From Cypionkella sp. (GTDB lineage: Bacteria > Pseudomonadota > Alphaproteobacteria > Rhodobacterales > Rhodobacteraceae), in NCBI RefSeq assembly GCF_028290025.1, contig NZ_JAQGKQ010000004.1, forward strand, positions 1-64,000: 64,000 nucleotides of DNA, read 5' to 3'. Positions within the stretch are counted from its first letter, which is position 1. Each line of letters starts with the position of its first letter. Shown one piece after another: positions 63,620-64,000 of the stretch. Made by a program: the position numbers and the translations under genes. Under the pieces are notes generated by a model. It was given only the letters and a program-made list of their open reading frames with translations, was not told the DNA's origin and ran no database searches.

Positions 63620-64000
63620 ACGAAGCGCCCAACGCGGCGCGTTGCCGAATTTCCGACGATAACCACTGTCCGCATATCGGCCATCTCCGGTGTGGCTTCG
63701 GCCAATGTCACGGTCAGGATGCGTTCTTCCGGTGTCGATACAGCGCGGGCGAAGGTGATCAAGCGGTCTGGGCCACATTCCTCTAACAGTATCTCCAAAG
63801 CACGCGCGAACTGGTGCGGACGGCTTGCGGAACGCGGATTGTAGAACCCCATCGCGAAATCGGCTTGGGCGGCGAGACGCAGGCGACGCTCCACCAATTC
63901 CCACGGTTTCAAGTTGTCGCTTAGATTAATCGCGCAGAAATCATGCCCCAACGGCGCACCGGCATGGGCAGCAGCGGCGAGCATCGCGGTGATGCCGGGG
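63598..64000 (-). CDS. cobJ: Precorrin-3B C17-methyltransferase, C-terminal part (runs off window)
   Basis: CobJ methylates precorrin-3B at C-17 with ring contraction. Only about the last 134 residues are visible: PGITAMLAAAAHAGAPLGHDF, CAINLSDNLKPWELVERRL, FAMGFYNPRSASRPHQF and the end TVVIVGNSATRRVGRFVYTP. These match the C-terminal half of the family. The N-terminal part lies beyond 64000. Confidence 0.93.
   Translation of the reverse strand, partial: PGITAMLAAAAHAGAPLGHDFCAINLSDNLKPWELVERRLRLAAQADFAMGFYNPRSASRPHQFARALEILLEECGPDRLITFARAVSTPEERILTVTLAEATPEMADMRTVVIVGNSATRRVGRFVYTPRSA

Overview
The window comes from the chromosome of an alphaproteobacterium, most likely a member of the Rhodobacterales (Rhodobacter/Roseobacter type). 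The gene families and their neighbourhoods point there: irr beside fabA-fabB-fabI, hisS-hisZ-hisG with a short HisG, a B12-dependent ribonucleotide reductase, a DUF1489 gene, Bmp-type purine transport next to xanthine dehydrogenase, and an aerobic cob operon. Core DNA is GC-rich. All calls were made by reading the sequence, without database searches.

Bases 1-16500 are core chromosome: ileS (partial), a group III truncated haemoglobin, a DUF2339 membrane protein, a DUF2237 protein, and a membrane-anchored LuxR-type regulator behind two exported proteins with Asp/Gly/Ser/His-rich repeat tails. These are followed by trpB, a DUF952-pyrD-GNAT operon, an exported 5'-nucleotidase, irr, fabA, fabB, fabI and an M50 membrane protease.

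Bases 16526-30695 are an integrated mobile element of about 14 kb, inserted at the 3' end of tRNA-Gly(TCC). A 25-bp direct repeat bounds it. A tyrosine integrase sits just inside the left end. The element has a low-GC PARIS-like two-gene module (AAA15-type ATPase plus DUF4435/TOPRIM protein), a serine recombinase, very small membrane peptides, a pair of duplicated small membrane proteins, a PrimPol-type replication protein of 1080 residues, AlpA-like regulators and small unknown genes. Next to the replication gene lies a 380-bp stretch with about a dozen copies of an 11-bp motif on both strands around an AT-rich core, which looks like an iteron origin. Taken together it resembles a P4-like satellite or replicating integrative element carrying an anti-phage system.

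Bases 30700-43400 are core again: the tRNA-Gly gene, nrdJ, DUF1489, an EamA transporter, a small exported protein, the hisS-hisZ-hisG operon, slyX, a TauE/SafE transporter and dnaE. Bases 43600-55430 form a nucleobase module: xdhA-xdhB-xdhC-codA, a divergent deaminase and a four-gene Bmp ABC transporter. Uptake, deamination of cytosine or guanine, and oxidation of hypoxanthine or xanthine fit together.

Bases 56100-64000 are cobalamin genes: cobL-cobE-cobM-cobB-cobA-DUF1636 with 4-bp overlaps, a cobalamin riboswitch, then cbtB-cbtA-cobF. cobK lies on the opposite strand between cobJ and cobL and overlaps both. The B12 made here would serve NrdJ.
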